From Saprospiraceae bacterium (GTDB lineage: Bacteria > Bacteroidota > Bacteroidia > Chitinophagales > Saprospiraceae): a DNA stretch of 64,000 bases. The stretch spans positions 94,866 through 158,865 of the forward strand of contig JABAQQ010000010.1 of the NCBI GenBank assembly GCA_019187225.1, written 5' to 3'. Each line of letters starts with the position of its first letter. Position 1 is the first letter of the stretch. Shown in pieces: positions 35,295 to 45,139 of the stretch. Under the pieces are notes generated by a model. The model saw nothing but the letters and a program-made list of their open reading frames with translations, had not been told where the DNA came from and ran no database searches. Made by a program: the position numbers and the translations under genes.

Positions 35295-36788
35295 ATGCTC
35301 AAAACCTCCTTCCGCTTCTTCGCGGCTTTTTCTGCCATTTACGCTGTTTTTCCCAATGCCCTTTTTTCGCAGGAACAACTTGGCATGCGCCTCGAACGCT
35401 ATGCCGGAATATACGGCGCTACCCTGAATCCCGCCAACACGGCTTTTAATCCCAACAACTGGGAGATCAGCCTTTTTTCGGCGGACGTTTTTTTTGAAAA
35501 CAACTACGCTTTTCTGCAAAATACAAGTTTGCCAAATGCACTCCGCAATTCGGACAAGATCATATCTGTGGCCGATACTTCTGCGGAAAACCCTCCGGCG
35601 CGGGATGCCATTTTCCTCGACTATTTCGATGCGAAAAAGAAAATGCGCGGCGTGGGGCAGAGCCGTGTCACCGGCCCATCGTTCAGTTTTCGCTTCGGGG
35701 AAAACAACGTGATCGGTCTCGTCACCGCTTTCCGCACCCATGCCAGTGCATACAAAATCCCTTCCGTGCTTTCCTACCGCACCATTACGGATGTGCCTGT
35801 GGGTCAAACCATTGACATCGCCCCAACCGGCGTGCAGACAATGGCCTGGGGCGAGATCGGCTTGCATTACAGCCGCCGCAACACTGACCGCGACGTGTAT
35901 ACGGCATTCGGCGTCACACCCAGGTTGCTGCTCGGATTGGAAGGCGCTTATGCGCGTTCGAACTCCGATCTTCAGTACACCGACCTGCCCGGCGACACCG
36001 TATCGTTCGGCAATGCCCGGTGGGACTACGCGCTCACGACCGGCAATTTTACCGACAACAGCGACTCCGTGCGAGCCCGGGTCCAGGGTGCAGGTTTCGG
36101 CCTCGACATTGGGTTCGTGTGGGCCATGCCCGCCGACGACGGCGACAGCGACGAAGATTACGCCTGGCGACTCGGCGTGTCGCTGCTCGACGCAGGTTTC
36201 ATGCGCTTTGGCAAAAGCGCTGAAAAACACCACCTCGAGTTCGATACAACCATTGCGGTGACCAATTCCGATTTCCCGGCTGCCGACGATCCGCACGACC
36301 GGATCGAAGACGCCAGCCGTGTTTTTTTGGGCGATCCCGCCGCTTCGCTGCAGGGACGGTCTTTTTCCATGGGACTACCGATGGCCTTGTCGGTGCAATT
36401 AGACGTCAAAGCGGCGCCGCATTTATATGTGAGCGGCTTATTGGTGCAGCGCATGAAAATGCTGAAAAACAGCCTGCAACGGCCCGGTACGCTGGCGCTT
36501 GTACCGCGTTTCGAGCACCGCTGGTTTTCTTTTTCGCTGCCGGTCGTGCTGAACGACTGGCGTTCGTTCCGGATGGGTGTGGCTGCCCGCCTGGGATTTT
36601 TATACCTTGGTACAGACAACCTCGGCAGTTTGTTCAAAAAAGAAAAACTGACGGGCGGCGATTTTTACGTGGGACTGAAGATCAACGCTTTTTCGTTTGG
36701 CAGCCGGGAAGGAAGCGGTTTGCGCAGCAGCAGCGGCGGGGGCAGGGGGCGACAAAAAAGGGGAAAGATCAAGTGTTACGATTTTTAG
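35295..36788 (+). CDS. DUF5723-type outer-membrane protein
   Basis: A 497-residue protein with a signal peptide (MLKTSFRFFAAFSAIYAVFP to ALFSQ). The mature start (MRLERYAGIYGATLNPANTA, FNPNNWEISLFSADVFFENN) is the hallmark of the DUF5723 group of Bacteroidota outer-membrane proteins. The body alternates beta strands (FSFRFGENNVIGLVTAFRTH, TAFGVTPRLLLGLEGAYARS). It ends with a Gly/Ser/Arg-rich basic tail (RSSSGGGRGRQKRGKIKC) that is unusual for a barrel and may be extracellular or periplasmic. Function unknown. Close spacing suggests an operon with the two genes before it. Confidence 0.82.
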   Translation: MLKTSFRFFAAFSAIYAVFPNALFSQEQLGMRLERYAGIYGATLNPANTAFNPNNWEISLFSADVFFENNYAFLQNTSLPNALRNSDKIISVADTSAENPPARDAIFLDYFDAKKKMRGVGQSRVTGPSFSFRFGENNVIGLVTAFRTHASAYKIPSVLSYRTITDVPVGQTIDIAPTGVQTMAWGEIGLHYSRRNTDRDVYTAFGVTPRLLLGLEGAYARSNSDLQYTDLPGDTVSFGNARWDYALTTGNFTDNSDSVRARVQGAGFGLDIGFVWAMPADDGDSDEDYAWRLGVSLLDAGFMRFGKSAEKHHLEFDTTIAVTNSDFPAADDPHDRIEDASRVFLGDPAASLQGRSFSMGLPMALSVQLDVKAAPHLYVSGLLVQRMKMLKNSLQRPGTLALVPRFEHRWFSFSLPVVLNDWRSFRMGVAARLGFLYLGTDNLGSLFKKEKLTGGDFYVGLKINAFSFGSREGSGLRSSSGGGRGRQKRGKIKCYDF

Positions 36789-36907
36789 GCTCACTCAAAA
36801 GATAAATATGAGATGCGCCAAAATGACAAAATGTATAACAAATTGACTTCTATTTTACGTAATAAATTTTACAAACGATAGTTTATGAGTAAAAAACCCT
36901 GTTTCGT

Positions 36908-38329
36908 ATGAAAGCAATAATGTCCTTACTGGCAACCTTTTTCTTACTGATCTCATGCAATCTGCCAATAATCCCCGATGACTCACTCCCCGAAGCCAGT
37001 TTCAGTATCCCAGGTCAGACGTTGTATCAGGGTTGTGAGATTTTTTTTCAAAATAATGCCCCCGCGTCGTTACAATTTCATTGGGATTTTGGAGATGGAA
37101 ATACTTCTACAGAAAAAGAACCGACCCATATTTACACCGCCGCCGGAAATTATAACGTCGAACTGACGGTAACGAACGGAGTGATCAGCGACGATACCAC
37201 TGTTGTTGTCACTGTCATCCAACAACCCAAATTTGACCTGAAGTTTGGCGATTATGATCTGGCTAATACCGGCGCATCAATCATCATAGACAGGGATGGA
37301 AACTTTGTATTGGTCGGGGATGCAACCGATATTTCCAACGGGTGGAATAGAAGTATTTATCTTGCCAAATTTGCTCCCGATGGAAATTTCATTCAAAAAA
37401 AGTATATCTCTTCGGCAGGATCTCCCCTCGGTTTTTCAATTATCCAGACAAACGACGGCAGATATGTAATAGTTGGATTGGTGGCGGAATCCAACGGCAG
37501 TGGGTACACTGACATGTACCTGTTGATAACAGACCCGAATTTTGATGTTTTGAAAGTAAAAACTTTTGGTGGGTCATTCAGCGACGCTGGTCATTCAGCG
37601 GTGGAGGCGCCCAACGGAGATTTATACATTGCCGGCTCAAAAGGAACCGGAGAATTCACCCGAAAAACATGGCTGGTCCGTACCAATAGCTCAGGTAGTT
37701 TTGAGAAAGAATATCTTTATGAAAAAAACGATCTATCCGGTCGCAATTCCATCATCATCACTCAAAACGGGAATTTAGCCATCGCTGCCACCATTGACAA
37801 CTTTAACAACGGCTCCTCCAGCGATATTTATCTAATGGAAGTGGGCATGGATGGCAGTGTAAAATCAAAAAATATCTACAATGAATTTCAAAACGGGGAT
37901 ACGGCGAACGATTTGGTTCAAACGTCGGATGGCGGTTATGCCATCACCGGATATACTTTTACCTCTTCTACAGGCGGCCCCGATGGATTTCTTATAAAAG
38001 CTGACAGCGATGGAAAACTGATTACTGCCGAAAACTACGGCGGTGATGGCTCCAATTACCTGAATGCCATTCAGGAGATGCACAATGGCAACCTTGTCAT
38101 GACCGGAAGCACGTACAGTTCAAACAACGGACAAGTATTTTTGGTAATTACGAATTCTAACGGACAAACCCAAAAAACAAAAACGTACGGGGGGAACCTG
38201 AATGATTGGGCTCAGGATATCGTGGTCACCATGGATTGCGGGCTGGCTTTTATTGGCACGAGCGACGCCAGCCCCTCTTCCTGTTGTCCTCGCTTTTATT
38301 TTTTCAAAACGGATTCTGAAGGTAATTAA
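36908..38329 (+). CDS. PKD-domain lipoprotein with beta-propeller-like repeats
   Basis: A 473-residue protein. Signal peptide with lipobox LLISC (MKAIMSLLATFFLLISCN). Residues 30-105 are a PKD domain (FHWDFGDGNTSTEKEPTHIY, NYNVELTVTNG). The remainder holds six or so repeats of about 55 residues with a TxDGGYxIxG-like core (IIDRDGNFVLVGDATD, QTNDGRYVIVGLVAES, QTSDGGYAITGYTFTSS, EMHNGNLVMTGSTYSS), a beta-propeller-like arrangement. The gene is less GC-rich than its neighbours. It is probably surface-exposed; binding partner unknown. No T9SS domain is present, so it relies on lipidation. Confidence 0.85.
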   Translation: MKAIMSLLATFFLLISCNLPIIPDDSLPEASFSIPGQTLYQGCEIFFQNNAPASLQFHWDFGDGNTSTEKEPTHIYTAAGNYNVELTVTNGVISDDTTVVVTVIQQPKFDLKFGDYDLANTGASIIIDRDGNFVLVGDATDISNGWNRSIYLAKFAPDGNFIQKKYISSAGSPLGFSIIQTNDGRYVIVGLVAESNGSGYTDMYLLITDPNFDVLKVKTFGGSFSDAGHSAVEAPNGDLYIAGSKGTGEFTRKTWLVRTNSSGSFEKEYLYEKNDLSGRNSIIITQNGNLAIAATIDNFNNGSSSDIYLMEVGMDGSVKSKNIYNEFQNGDTANDLVQTSDGGYAITGYTFTSSTGGPDGFLIKADSDGKLITAENYGGDGSNYLNAIQEMHNGNLVMTGSTYSSNNGQVFLVITNSNGQTQKTKTYGGNLNDWAQDIVVTMDCGLAFIGTSDASPSSCCPRFYFFKTDSEGN

Positions 38330-38469
38330 ATGCTTATCGCCGGAACTAAACCACCGCCAAGAGGGAAAACCTGACGACTGCTAAAATTGTGTTAAAAAAA
38401 GGGCATTGACCAAACGAAAAATGAAGGCGGTTCGTCACCCAGGTGAAATTGAACCAACCGCTTTCCCGT

Positions 38470-39516
38470 ATGAACAAATTATTTCCTTTTTTCGCGTTTC
38501 TCTTTTTCTGCCCCCCCACCCTTTTCGCTCAACTGCCACCCGAACTTCAGAATCTCGAGGGGGTGTGGTATCAAACAGGTCGTACGTCGGTCTGCTATTC
38601 TGTCTGGCAATTTTCGGACGACCAAACGCTGCACAACCGCACTTTTTCCATCGTTTGTAAGGACACAGTGGAAATCAGCCGCGCCACTGTCTCTCTTCGG
38701 GAACAAAGTGCCATCATGACAATGCAAGCTGATTCGACGGTCACCGAAGCACCGCAAACTTTCCTGCTTTCGCGTTACAGCGACGACGAACTCGCCTGGG
38801 AAAACACAGATCCGGACGGAACGCCCCGGCAGATCGAATGGATTTTTACCGGCCGCGGTTACGCTACCTTCCGGGCAGATGGCGAGGAAACGTACTTTCG
38901 ATTCAAACGCGCGCCGGTAAAATTGCAATTCAGCATCTCGGCGGGAATGAACCTGAGCACTTTTTCAAAAAACCACACACCCTATAATTTTCTCGCGATC
39001 AATAACGTGTCCGTCAACACCCTATCCTTCCAACGGTTGCCGGGCCAGGAACTGGCTTTTTCAACGGGATTGATATTTCAGGGGACAGCACTGCGGCTCA
39101 ACTTTGAGCTGGGATTGGCACACCGGCAGGTTGGGGTACACTCCGGTTTTATGGACGGGCCGGTTGCTTACAGCCGCAACGGGGTCTACGATTATTTTAA
39201 TACCTATTTTGCGCTTGCGCCGGAATTCATGGTTGGCCCTAAACGCAATTTCTCGTTTTCCGCAGGATTCTACTTCGATCTCGCCCAGCAGCGCAACTAT
39301 CGCGGCTCGAACACCGGCAGCGAGACCAATGCCGTTCATGCCGACCCCCGGCAGGATATTGATGTGGAAAGGGGAGTATTGGCCGGCGTTTCGTATCGCA
39401 TACCGCTATTTACCCGTCTCCAACCCGCTTTGTACATCAGGAATATGTTCGGATTAAATAATGCCCGGACGCGGGCGATCTCGCTCGGCCTGTCATTTCA
39501 AATCAACGACAAATAA
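38470..39516 (+). CDS. Outer-membrane beta-barrel protein with N-terminal lipocalin-like domain
   Basis: A 348-residue protein; start at 38470 (MNKLFPFFAFLFFCPPTLFA) gives a signal peptide. Residues 25-140 resemble a small lipocalin-like sandwich (LQNLEGVWYQTGRTSVCYSV, EWIFTGRGYATFRADGEETY). Residues 145-348 are an outer-membrane barrel of the PorT/OmpX-like type (LQFSISAGMNLSTFSKN, FSTGLIFQGTALRLNFELGL, AISLGLSFQIN). No specific assignment. It stands alone, 140 bp after the PKD lipoprotein gene, and converges with the ferredoxin gene. Confidence 0.75.
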   Translation: MNKLFPFFAFLFFCPPTLFAQLPPELQNLEGVWYQTGRTSVCYSVWQFSDDQTLHNRTFSIVCKDTVEISRATVSLREQSAIMTMQADSTVTEAPQTFLLSRYSDDELAWENTDPDGTPRQIEWIFTGRGYATFRADGEETYFRFKRAPVKLQFSISAGMNLSTFSKNHTPYNFLAINNVSVNTLSFQRLPGQELAFSTGLIFQGTALRLNFELGLAHRQVGVHSGFMDGPVAYSRNGVYDYFNTYFALAPEFMVGPKRNFSFSAGFYFDLAQQRNYRGSNTGSETNAVHADPRQDIDVERGVLAGVSYRIPLFTRLQPALYIRNMFGLNNARTRAISLGLSFQINDK

Positions 39517-39545
39517 CTGATTGTCAAAAATTTGAAAAGATCTCA

Positions 39546-39746
39546 TTACTCTTCCACGATCGAAATGGCCTGTGTGGGGCAACGCGGTACGGCCTCTTCG
39601 ACCTTGGGCATAAGATCATCGGAAGGGTATTCCTGCAAAATGTACAAAAAGCCGTCGTCGCGCACTTCAAATACTTCGGGTGCAATTTCCATGCAGATGC
39701 CGTTGGATTCACAGAGGTCGAAGTCAACTACGATGCGGTATGCCAT
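39546..39746 (-). CDS. Small ferredoxin
   Basis: A 66-residue ferredoxin, start at 39746 (MAYRIVVDFDLCESNGICME). Cysteines occur as LCESNGICME (CxxxxxC) and PRCPTQAI near the C-terminus, the pattern of a single-cluster [3Fe-4S] or [4Fe-4S] ferredoxin. It would act as a small soluble electron carrier; CxxxxxC...CP types often serve cytochrome P450 or similar oxygenases, but none is visible in this window. The DUF2723 gene starts on the opposite strand 148 bp away. Confidence 0.85.
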   Translation of the reverse strand: MAYRIVVDFDLCESNGICMEIAPEVFEVRDDGFLYILQEYPSDDLMPKVEEAVPRCPTQAISIVEE

Positions 39747-39893
39747 AATATCATTGGTTTGAGTGAAAAATAGATGATGCAATAATACGAATGGATGAAA
39801 AAACTTGGTGTTGGGCGGACTTTTTTAGTTTTGCGCTTCTTTTTAGTCGCCGCAGGCTTGCCTAAGGCGGCCCAGAGTTTAAACATACCAAAC

Positions 39894-42800
39894 ATGAATC
39901 TCTCCTTCAAAACACTCAACAACATCACCGGCTGGCTGGTATTCGGCATTGCGGCAATTGTATTAAGCATGGCGGCGGAGCGTACGGGCAGTCTTTGGGA
40001 CTGCGGCGAATTTATCTCCGGGGCGTATAAGCTTCAGGTTGTGCACCCGCCCGGCGCACCCATATTCCTGATGGTAGGGCGACTGTTCGCATGGATCGGA
40101 TCGCTGTTCTCTGATAACCCGTCGGACATTGCCTTCGCGGTGAACCTGCTTTCGGCGCTCTGCACGGCGGCAGCAGCGTTGTTCGTGTGCTGGAGTACCA
40201 CGATCCTGGCCCGGTTGGCCCTCGACGGCCGGGGTCACGAACCCGTTGGTGGCCATGCGTTCGCGGTGGCCGGGGCGGGGCTGGTGGCCGGTCTGACGAC
40301 AGCCTTCACCACTTCGATCTGGTTTTCAGCGGTAGAAGGCGAGGTATATGCTATGTCCACTTTTTTTACGGCCATGACCCTGTGGGCTGTATTGAAATGG
40401 TATAACCTGCCCGACACGGCGGATGCCGACCGCTGGCTCGTATTCGCTTTTTACTCGACAGCGCTTTCCATTGGCGTTCACCTGCTGAGTTTGCTGACAT
40501 TCCCTGCATTGGCGATGTTTTATTATTTCAAAAAAGCCAAAAAGCCGACGGTATGGGGTACGCTGCTCGCAGCAGGTGTGGGTGTGGTGTTTATTGTCGC
40601 CATTCAAAAGTTGATCATTGCGGGTATCCCGGAATTTTGGGCGTTTTTTGATAAAATGATGGTTAACAGCTTCGGGCTGCCCTTCTACTCGGGTATTGTG
40701 CCGGTATTGCTGATCTTCGGAGGCGCTATCTGGTTCGGTTTGCAGCGGGCAAAAAAAGCGGGCAACGGTCTGCTACAGCGTCTGATAGTAGGTCTCGGTC
40801 TGGTGGTGATCGCCTATTTTTCCTACGGCATGGTCATCATCCGCGCCACTGCCAACCCGCCGATCAACATGAACGACCCCTCCGATCCGATGCGTTTGCT
40901 GCCGTACCTCAACCGCGAACAATACGGCGAACGCCCGCTGCTGCGTGGTCCGCATTTCGATGCCAAGCAGAAGGATATCGTCGAGTTTAAAAGTGAACCC
41001 CGCTACGGGCGGGTCGGCGACCGCTACGAAGAAGTGGACGAAAAAATGGACGTGGTGTACTCGCAACGCGTACAGACGCTTTTTCCACGCATGGGCGATA
41101 ACACCCAGGGCCGCCCGGCGCTCTACCGCCGTTGGATTGACAAACCTTCCGGCGACCCGACCCTGGGCGACAACATCGAATTTTTCTGGAAATACCAATT
41201 GGGCTGGATGTACTGGCGCTACTTCATGTGGAATTTCGCTGGCCGGCAAAACGGCGAACAGGGTTATTTTTCCTGGGACCCCAGCGCCGGCAACTGGATT
41301 TCAGGATTTGATTTTATAGACGAAGGCAGATTAGGCAACCAAAAAGAATTGCCTGATTTCCAGAAGAATAACCAGGCGCGCAATAAGTATTACCTGATTC
41401 CCTTCCTGCTCGGCCTCCTGGGATTGTTTTTCCACTATCAACGCCGTCCGCGCGATTTTGCGGCCATCATGGCGCTGTTTATCATCACAGGTATCGGCAT
41501 CATCGTATACTCCAACCAGCCACCCAACGAACCGCGCGAACGCGATTACGTGTTGGCCGCTTCGTTTTTCACCTATGCGATCTGGATCGGATTGAGCGTA
41601 CTGGCTATATTCGATTTGCTCACCAAACGCCTGCGGCTTTCCGAAACGTTGGGTAGTGGAGCCGCCACTCTGCTGGCACTCAGCGCGCCGCTGCTGATGG
41701 TAACCCAGAACTGGGACGATCACAGCCGCCACGAGCACTACGCCAGCCGCGACTACGCCAGCAATTTCCTCAATTCCTGCGAACCCAACTCCATTGTGTT
41801 CACGTATGGCGACAACGACACGTACCCACTTTGGTATTGCCAGGAAGTGGAAGGTATCCGCACCGATGTGCGCGTGGTCAACCTCTCTCTTATTGCCGTT
41901 GACTGGTACATCAACCAGTTGCGCCGCGCGGTGAATAACTCACCAGCCATCGAGCTGAGTATTCCGCAGGAAAAAATAAGGGGCTACAAACGGGTGCAAA
42001 TACCTTTTTACAGCCCCAATGATGCTCCGGAACGCGAAATGCCACTGGCTCAGGTGTTGAAATTCCTTGGCGACGACCACAAACTTCCGACCCAGGGCGG
42101 TCGCGATTTCGATTCGTATCTGCCCACACGCAAAATATCCATCCCGGTGAATAAAGCGGAGATGATCGCCAATAAACTGATCTCGCCGAACGACTCGCTG
42201 ATCGCGGATACGATGCATTTCGACCTTGGTAACGACAAGGCCTACCTCATCAAGGACGAACTAGCCATTCTCGACATCATCAACTCTAATTTTTCTAAAC
42301 GCCCGATCTATTGGGCTGTGACATGCCGCGAGGACAAACTGCTGGGGCTGTCGGACTACCTGCAACTCGAAGGATTGACACTGCGCTTAGTGCCGAAACG
42401 CACGCCCGGCGCTATGGATGCCTATGGCATCATCGGCAGCGGCGGCGTGGATACAGAAACGGCCTATAAAAACATCATGGAAAAATGGCGCTGGGGCAAC
42501 TTCGACCAGAAACGCCTGTTCGTGGACCGATCCTATATGCCGAGCCTTCAAACCATGCGCGTCGTCTTTATCCGCCTCGCCCGCCAGTTGGTGGTGGAAG
42601 GCAAAAAAGATAAAGCCATTGCCTTGGTAGACAAGTATTTCGAGGTATTCCCGGAATACAATTTCCCCTATGACCAGTTCTCGGCTTTCCTCGCCGACGT
42701 CTATTTCCGCGCCGGGGCGAACGACAAAGCCGCTGCCAAGATCCGCGAGATCGCCAAAACGATCGCGCAATCCCTGCGCTACTATGAATCGCTTTCGCCG

Positions 42801-42977
42801 GACTTCCAGAAAGGCTATAAACAGGAAAACGACTTCGCACTCGGCACCGCCCAAACGCTCATGCGCATGGCCGACGATCTGAAAGACGAAGCACTGAAAA
42901 AAGACCTGCAGGAAACGCTCGGCGCTTATTTACCCAACCGGCCACAGTTGCCGGGCGTGCAGGGGGTGCCGCAGTGA
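39894..42977 (+). CDS. DUF2723 multi-pass membrane protein (TMEM260-like)
   Basis: A 1027-residue protein; start at 39894 (MNLSFKTLNNITGWLVFGIA). The N-terminal 600 residues hold ten or more membrane helices with the DUF2723 signature GSLWDCGEFISGAYKLQVVH and PPGAPIFLMVGRL, then SAVEGEVYAMSTFFTA. The C-terminal 400 residues are soluble, with NSIVFTYGDNDTYPLWYCQE and a TPR-like end (KKDKAIALVDKYFEVFPEYN). Known: DUF2723 is related to the eukaryotic TMEM260 protein O-mannosyltransferase and to the GT-C fold; the acidic pair in WDCGEF is consistent with a GT-C active site. So a lipid-linked glycosyltransferase acting on exported proteins is plausible. No partner in the neighbourhood. Confidence 0.85.
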   Translation: MNLSFKTLNNITGWLVFGIAAIVLSMAAERTGSLWDCGEFISGAYKLQVVHPPGAPIFLMVGRLFAWIGSLFSDNPSDIAFAVNLLSALCTAAAALFVCWSTTILARLALDGRGHEPVGGHAFAVAGAGLVAGLTTAFTTSIWFSAVEGEVYAMSTFFTAMTLWAVLKWYNLPDTADADRWLVFAFYSTALSIGVHLLSLLTFPALAMFYYFKKAKKPTVWGTLLAAGVGVVFIVAIQKLIIAGIPEFWAFFDKMMVNSFGLPFYSGIVPVLLIFGGAIWFGLQRAKKAGNGLLQRLIVGLGLVVIAYFSYGMVIIRATANPPINMNDPSDPMRLLPYLNREQYGERPLLRGPHFDAKQKDIVEFKSEPRYGRVGDRYEEVDEKMDVVYSQRVQTLFPRMGDNTQGRPALYRRWIDKPSGDPTLGDNIEFFWKYQLGWMYWRYFMWNFAGRQNGEQGYFSWDPSAGNWISGFDFIDEGRLGNQKELPDFQKNNQARNKYYLIPFLLGLLGLFFHYQRRPRDFAAIMALFIITGIGIIVYSNQPPNEPRERDYVLAASFFTYAIWIGLSVLAIFDLLTKRLRLSETLGSGAATLLALSAPLLMVTQNWDDHSRHEHYASRDYASNFLNSCEPNSIVFTYGDNDTYPLWYCQEVEGIRTDVRVVNLSLIAVDWYINQLRRAVNNSPAIELSIPQEKIRGYKRVQIPFYSPNDAPEREMPLAQVLKFLGDDHKLPTQGGRDFDSYLPTRKISIPVNKAEMIANKLISPNDSLIADTMHFDLGNDKAYLIKDELAILDIINSNFSKRPIYWAVTCREDKLLGLSDYLQLEGLTLRLVPKRTPGAMDAYGIIGSGGVDTETAYKNIMEKWRWGNFDQKRLFVDRSYMPSLQTMRVVFIRLARQLVVEGKKDKAIALVDKYFEVFPEYNFPYDQFSAFLADVYFRAGANDKAAAKIREIAKTIAQSLRYYESLSPDFQKGYKQENDFALGTAQTLMRMADDLKDEALKKDLQETLGAYLPNRPQLPGVQGVPQ

Positions 42978-42978
42978 T

Positions 42979-43121
42979 GGGGTTGGTCAAAAGACTTGAA
43001 AATTGGTCATTGTAAATTGTACGTTGAAAATTTTGATTTATAAATTATTAAATTTTAAATATAAAAATTTTCAATGTACAATGACCAATTTTCAATGTAC
43101 AATGACATTTGACGCAACCCC
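42979..43121. mobile_element. MITE-like element with IS1182-type ends
   Basis: A 143-bp AT-rich element. Its outer ends, GGGGTTGGTCAAA at 42979-42991 and TTTGACGCAACCCC at 43108-43121, match the first 14 bases of the IS1182-family ends at 7872-9734 (GGGGTTGTGTCAAA) apart from one base or gap. Inside, GAAAATTGGTCATTGTAAAT, TGTACGTTGAAAATTTT and the reverse words at 43064-43105 are complementary, so it folds into one long hairpin. No coding sequence. It starts 1 bp after the stop of the DUF2723 gene. Confidence 0.7.
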
Positions 43122-43239
43122 TACCCCAGGCTATTCGTTATGCCGGACCGTGTCGCAATCGCGAAAATATTGAATTTGAGGAATTTATATACCAAGCATT
43201 CAACCGCTTCGCGGTTGCGGCACGTGATTGAAGGCTTTG

Positions 43240-43260
43240 ACCCGGCATTTCAAGCCGGGT
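43240..43260. repeat. Short hairpin
   Basis: ACCCGGC (43240-43246) and GCCGGGT (43254-43260) pair perfectly with a 7-nt loop. It lies 45 bp from the stop of the Uma2 gene and may terminate its minus-strand neighbour weakly. A second small palindrome, AACCGCTTCGCGGTT, lies just before it. Confidence 0.4.
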
Positions 43261-43304
43261 TATTCTAACCCGACCCCTTCGGAGTCCTCGGTGTAGACAC
43301 AAGT

Positions 43305-43925
43305 TTATTCGACTACAATACCGCGTTTCTCCAGGTATTGGCCGATATTGAAGGTAAGGCCGGGTCGAATCTCGACGTCCTGGTTCCAGTCCATAAACTG
43401 ACTGGCGCGCGCATTTCGCTCTGCAATGATCACTTGTTTCGTTTCAGTTAGAATCCAGACTACTTTTTTCACGCCGAAGTCAAGCAGTTTGCGGATTTTG
43501 TGGTTCATATAGCGAAAATCGGATGCCTTTTCCAGGTCAATTTTGATGTCAATCTCAAATGCAAATAATGGTGGGACATCAGCATAAAATTTGCCGATTT
43601 TTCCAGGCGGGAGCGTTTGCGTTTCGAAGACAAAAATGTCTCCCGCCAGGTTGTTGCCTTTGCTGATATGAAGCCCTGCCTCGTTGGTCAAAATCCAATA
43701 GGCATCTTCAGGATAATTATCGAACAACAGACGTTGCAGGTAAAAAATAATAACGGATTGTAACGTACTGGCGCCCATGATGTCTTCTATTTTTTTGGTT
43801 CGGTTCAAAACGGACTTGTACCCTTTGCGATAGTAGGGCTGCCCCTCTATGGTTTCATAGACGAGTGCCTCAGGGATTTTCCGAACAGGTCTTTTCTTTT
43901 CGGTAGCAACAGCAGCGGCTTCCAT
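43305..43925 (-). CDS. Uma2-family restriction-endonuclease-like protein
   Basis: A 206-residue protein of the Uma2 (DUF820) group with a PD-(D/E)XK-like fold: ALVYETIEGQPYYRKGYKSV, TLQSVIIFYLQRLLFDNYP, NLAGDIFVFETQTLPPGK with the acidic position, PPLFAFEIDIKIDLEKASDF, and KIRKLLDFGVKKVVWILTET. Known: many copies occur in bacterial genomes, mostly without proven nuclease activity. The N-terminus (MEAAAVATEKKRPVRKIP) is longer than usual. It stands alone downstream of nadA on the same strand with 43 bp between, so the two may be co-transcribed. Confidence 0.85.
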   Translation of the reverse strand: MEAAAVATEKKRPVRKIPEALVYETIEGQPYYRKGYKSVLNRTKKIEDIMGASTLQSVIIFYLQRLLFDNYPEDAYWILTNEAGLHISKGNNLAGDIFVFETQTLPPGKIGKFYADVPPLFAFEIDIKIDLEKASDFRYMNHKIRKLLDFGVKKVVWILTETKQVIIAERNARASQFMDWNQDVEIRPGLTFNIGQYLEKRGIVVE

Positions 43926-43968
43926 AAGCTATAAATTTTGATGCAAGTTAAGTCTTTTTAGGATAAAA

Positions 43969-44988
43969 TCACCCCTTCAACCCCAATCCCGCCTTTTCCG
44001 AAATTTCCATCATCCTGTCGATGGACTTGACGCCCTGCTCGATCACCCACTGCGGCAGGATGATCTCCGGCATTTCGTATTCCATGCAGAGGTAGAGTTT
44101 TTCCATCGTGTTGCGCTTCATGTGCGGGCATTCATTGCAAGCGCAGTTGTTTTCCGGTGGAGCGGGGATGAAGGTTTTGTGGGGGCTGGCCAACTGCATC
44201 TGGTGCAAAATACCCGCTTCGGTAGCAACGATATATTCCTGCGCGGAGTCGTTAATCGTGTATTTCAGCAGACCGGTGGTACTACCGATATAGTCGGCCA
44301 TTTCGAGGATAGGCGCTTCGCATTCCGGGTGGGCGATGAATTTGGCGTTGGGGTGGCGGTTTTTCAACTTGACGATGCGCTCCTGGCTGAAAATCTCGTG
44401 CACCATGCAGGCGCCGTTCCACAGCACCATATCGCGGCCCGTTTTTTTGATGAGGTAGGCGCCGAGGTTTTTGTCGGGCGCGAAGATGATGGGTTTGTCT
44501 TTCGGGATGCTTTCGATGACAGCCACCGCGTTGGTGCTGGTGCAGCAGATGTCGGTCAGGGTTTTAAGTTCCGCTGTACAGTTGATGTAGGAAACGACAA
44601 TGTGATCAGGGTATTTTTCCCTGAATTTTCTGAACAGGTGCGGCGGACAGGAGTCGGCCAGCGAACAACCCGCCTTGAGGTCGGGCAGCAGCACTTTTTT
44701 ATTGGGCGACAACATTTTGGCCGTCTCGGCCATGAAGTGCACGCCTGCGAACACAATGATATCGGCGTCGGTAGCGGCTGCTTTTTGCGACAAGCCGAGC
44801 GAATCTCCGATAAAGTCGGCCACATCCTGGATTTCAGACTCCTGGTAATAGTGCGCCAGGATGATGGCGTTTTTCTCTTTTTTCAGGCGTTTGATCTCGG
44901 TCACAAGATCGAGTTCGGGGTCCACCTCGATGTCGAGGTAGCCGTTGCGGTCGAGTTTTTGGGCGGCGGAAGCGAGCGTTGCAGTCAT
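43969..44988 (-). CDS. nadA: Quinolinate synthase
   Basis: A 339-residue quinolinate synthase, start at 44988 ([20 protein letters not shown]). It condenses iminoaspartate with dihydroxyacetone phosphate in NAD synthesis. Motifs: [47 protein letters not shown], the [4Fe-4S] cysteines in [25 protein letters not shown] and [13 protein letters not shown], plus [12 protein letters not shown] and [12 protein letters not shown]. Length matches type with the three-Cys cluster. No nadB or nadC lies next to it. A TACTTTTG -7 box (45060-45067, minus strand) lies about 70 bp upstream. Confidence 0.96.
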   Translation of the reverse strand: MTATLASAAQKLDRNGYLDIEVDPELDLVTEIKRLKKEKNAIILAHYYQESEIQDVADFIGDSLGLSQKAAATDADIIVFAGVHFMAETAKMLSPNKKVLLPDLKAGCSLADSCPPHLFRKFREKYPDHIVVSYINCTAELKTLTDICCTSTNAVAVIESIPKDKPIIFAPDKNLGAYLIKKTGRDMVLWNGACMVHEIFSQERIVKLKNRHPNAKFIAHPECEAPILEMADYIGSTTGLLKYTINDSAQEYIVATEAGILHQMQLASPHKTFIPAPPENNCACNECPHMKRNTMEKLYLCMEYEMPEIILPQWVIEQGVKSIDRMMEISEKAGLGLKG

Positions 44989-45059
44989 GTCTGTTGTTGA
45001 TTTGCTTGCCCGCCATAGCCTTGGCAAAGGCGGGCCGTTTGTCGTTGTTTTTGTTGAAA

Positions 45060-45067
45060 CAAAAGTA
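45060..45067 (-). promoter_or_regulatory. -7 box of the nadA promoter
   Basis: Read on the minus strand, TACTTTTG fits TAnnTTTG. It lies 72 bp upstream of the nadA start, in the gap from which the methyltransferase fusion gene diverges. Confidence 0.5.
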
Positions 45068-45139
45068 AGGGATGGTGGGTTGAAATTTACCTTTAATGAA
45101 GACCTTTAAAGCCTTACTTTCGCGGAGAAAAATAGAGTA

